A stretch of 64,000 nt of DNA from the NCBI RefSeq assembly GCF_000428785.1, contig NZ_AUAP01000011.1, forward strand, positions 14,207 through 78,206, read 5' to 3'. Below, in pieces: positions 62,931 to 64,000 of the stretch. The notes under the pieces are model-generated. The model worked only from the letters and a program-made list of their open reading frames with translations, was not told where the DNA came from and ran no database searches. How positions within the stretch are numbered: position 1 is the first letter of the stretch; every line of letters starts with the position of its first letter. The position numbers and the translations under genes were made by a program. Source of the DNA: Conchiformibius kuhniae DSM 17694 (GTDB lineage Bacteria; Pseudomonadota; Gammaproteobacteria; Burkholderiales; Neisseriaceae).

Positions 62931-64000
62931 CGCAAGCGTCCTAAAATTACCCGCACCCGTCCGCGTGTGTCGCGGATGACGATGCGGTCGTTGTCGATAC
63001 TCAAACCGGCTTGGTTGGCGGCGGTGGAGCGCGATGCAAACGCGCCGCTCGGTTCCATGGTGAATGAACCGATTTGCAGCCGTGCCGCCACCAGTGTGGG
63101 CGTACGGATGGTTTGTCCCGCCGCAATGTGCTTGCCCTGAATCAAACCATCTGCCAACATATCGCCCGACAATGCCAGTTTGGCTTGTCCGCCTGTGGTT
63201 GTTACCACAAACGGCATCTGCACATTGCTGCCATTGGGCGCGGCAAGGGCGAACTTGTCCGCCATCACGATAAATTGGCTGTCGCCCGTTTCGCCGTCCG
63301 CGCCCAGTGCCAAGCCCGCCACCGCTTTGCGGCTGCCGACTGCCTGCACTTTGACGGTGTGCATGGCTCGCACCGTACCGTGCAGGGACGACACAACGTC
63401 TTGGGCGGTTTCGATTCGGGCGTAGGCATTGTTGATGGCGGATGTGAGCAGGTCATCGCGGGCGACTTGGGCGCGGTCTTTTTCGGCAATGGTGTTTTGC
63501 AGCGTTTGCAACTGCGACTGCGCCGTGCCGATTTGGCTTTTGGCGGTGTTCACTTCGCGGGTGAGTGCGGTGTCGGCGGCGGTGCGGGCTTCGCGCTCGG
63601 CGGTGATGGCGGCGTTTGCGGCGGCAATCTCCGCGCCGGCATCGGCGGGTTTGTAACCCGCCCATATCTCGCCTTTGGAAGCGTAGGGCAGACAATATTC
63701 CACCGCTTCGCCCGTGTAGCTGCCGTCCACCGATACAAACATTTGGCTGTATGTGCCGCCATCTTGTACGGGTTTGCGGGCTTTCATCACCGTCCATTGC
63801 CAGTTGTGCGACAAGGTCGGTTGTGCCAAATAATCAACATTTTGCCATGCAGGGGAATTACTGTAGTGCAGCACGATTTTGCCGTTTTCGGGCTGCCCTT
63901 CGGGGACGCGGGCGCACACCGCCAAAATGTAATATTCGCCTTTTTCCCATAGGGCAGCAACGGTATAAATGCCTTTGGTGCTGCCGTTGCGCCCCTGCCA
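62927..64000 (-). CDS. phage tail tip protein J, C-terminal part (partial)
   Basis: The visible 357 residues are the C-terminus of a protein that begins beyond the right edge. They contain WQWTVMKARKPVQDGGTYSQMFVSVDGSYTGEAVEYCLP, a coiled coil (EIAAANAAITAEREARTAADTALTREVNTAKSQ), and MADKFALAAPNGSNVQMPFVV, as in the DUF1983 central region of lambda-type host specificity protein J. The final segment (ADGLIQGKHIAAGQTIRTPTLVAARLQIG) is typical of tail fibre tips. It would contact the host receptor. Confidence 0.85.
   Translation of the reverse strand, partial: WQGRNGSTKGIYTVAALWEKGEYYILAVCARVPEGQPENGKIVLHYSNSPAWQNVDYLAQPTLSHNWQWTVMKARKPVQDGGTYSQMFVSVDGSYTGEAVEYCLPYASKGEIWAGYKPADAGAEIAAANAAITAEREARTAADTALTREVNTAKSQIGTAQSQLQTLQNTIAEKDRAQVARDDLLTSAINNAYARIETAQDVVSSLHGTVRAMHTVKVQAVGSRKAVAGLALGADGETGDSQFIVMADKFALAAPNGSNVQMPFVVTTTGGQAKLALSGDMLADGLIQGKHIAAGQTIRTPTLVAARLQIGSFTMEPSGAFASRSTAANQAGLSIDNDRIVIRDTRGRVRVILGRLR

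Overview
The window looks like chromosomal DNA from a GC-rich member of the Neisseriaceae. The main evidence is a near-palindromic 15-mer, TTCAGGCWGCCTGAA, scattered through the first 57 kb. Read on the two strands it contains both AGGCTGCCTGAA and AGGCAGCCTGAA, the DNA uptake sequence (DUS) dialects known from Simonsiella and Kingella relatives. The gene content (PilB-like Trx-MsrA-MsrB fusion, ptsN-hprK, ZapE, RsmJ, dRS3/NIME-like repeats) fits. A high-GC species in or near Kingella, Alysiella or Conchiformibius is the best guess; genus cannot be fixed from the sequence alone.

Layout. 1-3.9 kb: a RecQ-family helicase with an N-terminal DEDD exonuclease domain (C-terminus outside the window) and a cytochrome b561. 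4.0-4.6 kb: the 4.5S SRP RNA gene with promoter and a hairpin, then a 352-bp MITE-like element. 4.6-7.6 kb: argH, then pyrBI preceded by its own promoter, a leader ORF and a terminator that look like an E. coli-type pyrBI attenuator. 7.6-15.2 kb: a minus-strand block with ftsK, ybaN, a DUF1415 gene, recN, cyaY and a DUF4349 lipoprotein. 15.3-30.6 kb: mixed housekeeping genes (MAPEG protein, ttcA, mgtE, a phosphoribosyltransferase, uvrB, an iron-sulfur flavin reductase, rsmJ, zapE, accA, rpe) with two AT-richer genes that look acquired. 30.6-45.6 kb: purL, a vapBC toxin-antitoxin pair, ppk, a nitroreductase, mscL, an HU protein, lon and a three-gene polar amino acid ABC transporter. 45.8-57.3 kb: a membrane-anchored nuclease, msrAB, a HAD-like protein, leuA with a fused DNA-binding domain, ptsN-hprK with an overlapping glycosyltransferase, and a tripartite efflux operon (MFS pump, HlyD adaptor, outer-membrane factor). 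57.6-64 kb: the lysis and tail end of a lambda-like prophage on the minus strand (tail tip protein J, tail proteins, holin, endolysin, Com regulator, cytosine methyltransferase), continuing off the right edge.

The most interesting items are: (1) an in-frame fusion of a Cro/YdaS-like helix-turn-helix domain to 2-isopropylmalate synthase, with an internal ribosome-binding site for plain LeuA and inverted repeats around the promoter; (2) a roughly 120-150 bp leader-like element present three times (upstream of accA, downstream of accA, and before the efflux operon), each ending at or near an ATG-AA start; (3) the pyrBI attenuator; (4) a MITE family whose ends supply the stop codons of mscL and of an ABC transporter ATPase gene; and (5) a Com-methyltransferase module in the prophage. 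No tRNA, rRNA, CRISPR array or intact insertion sequence was seen.
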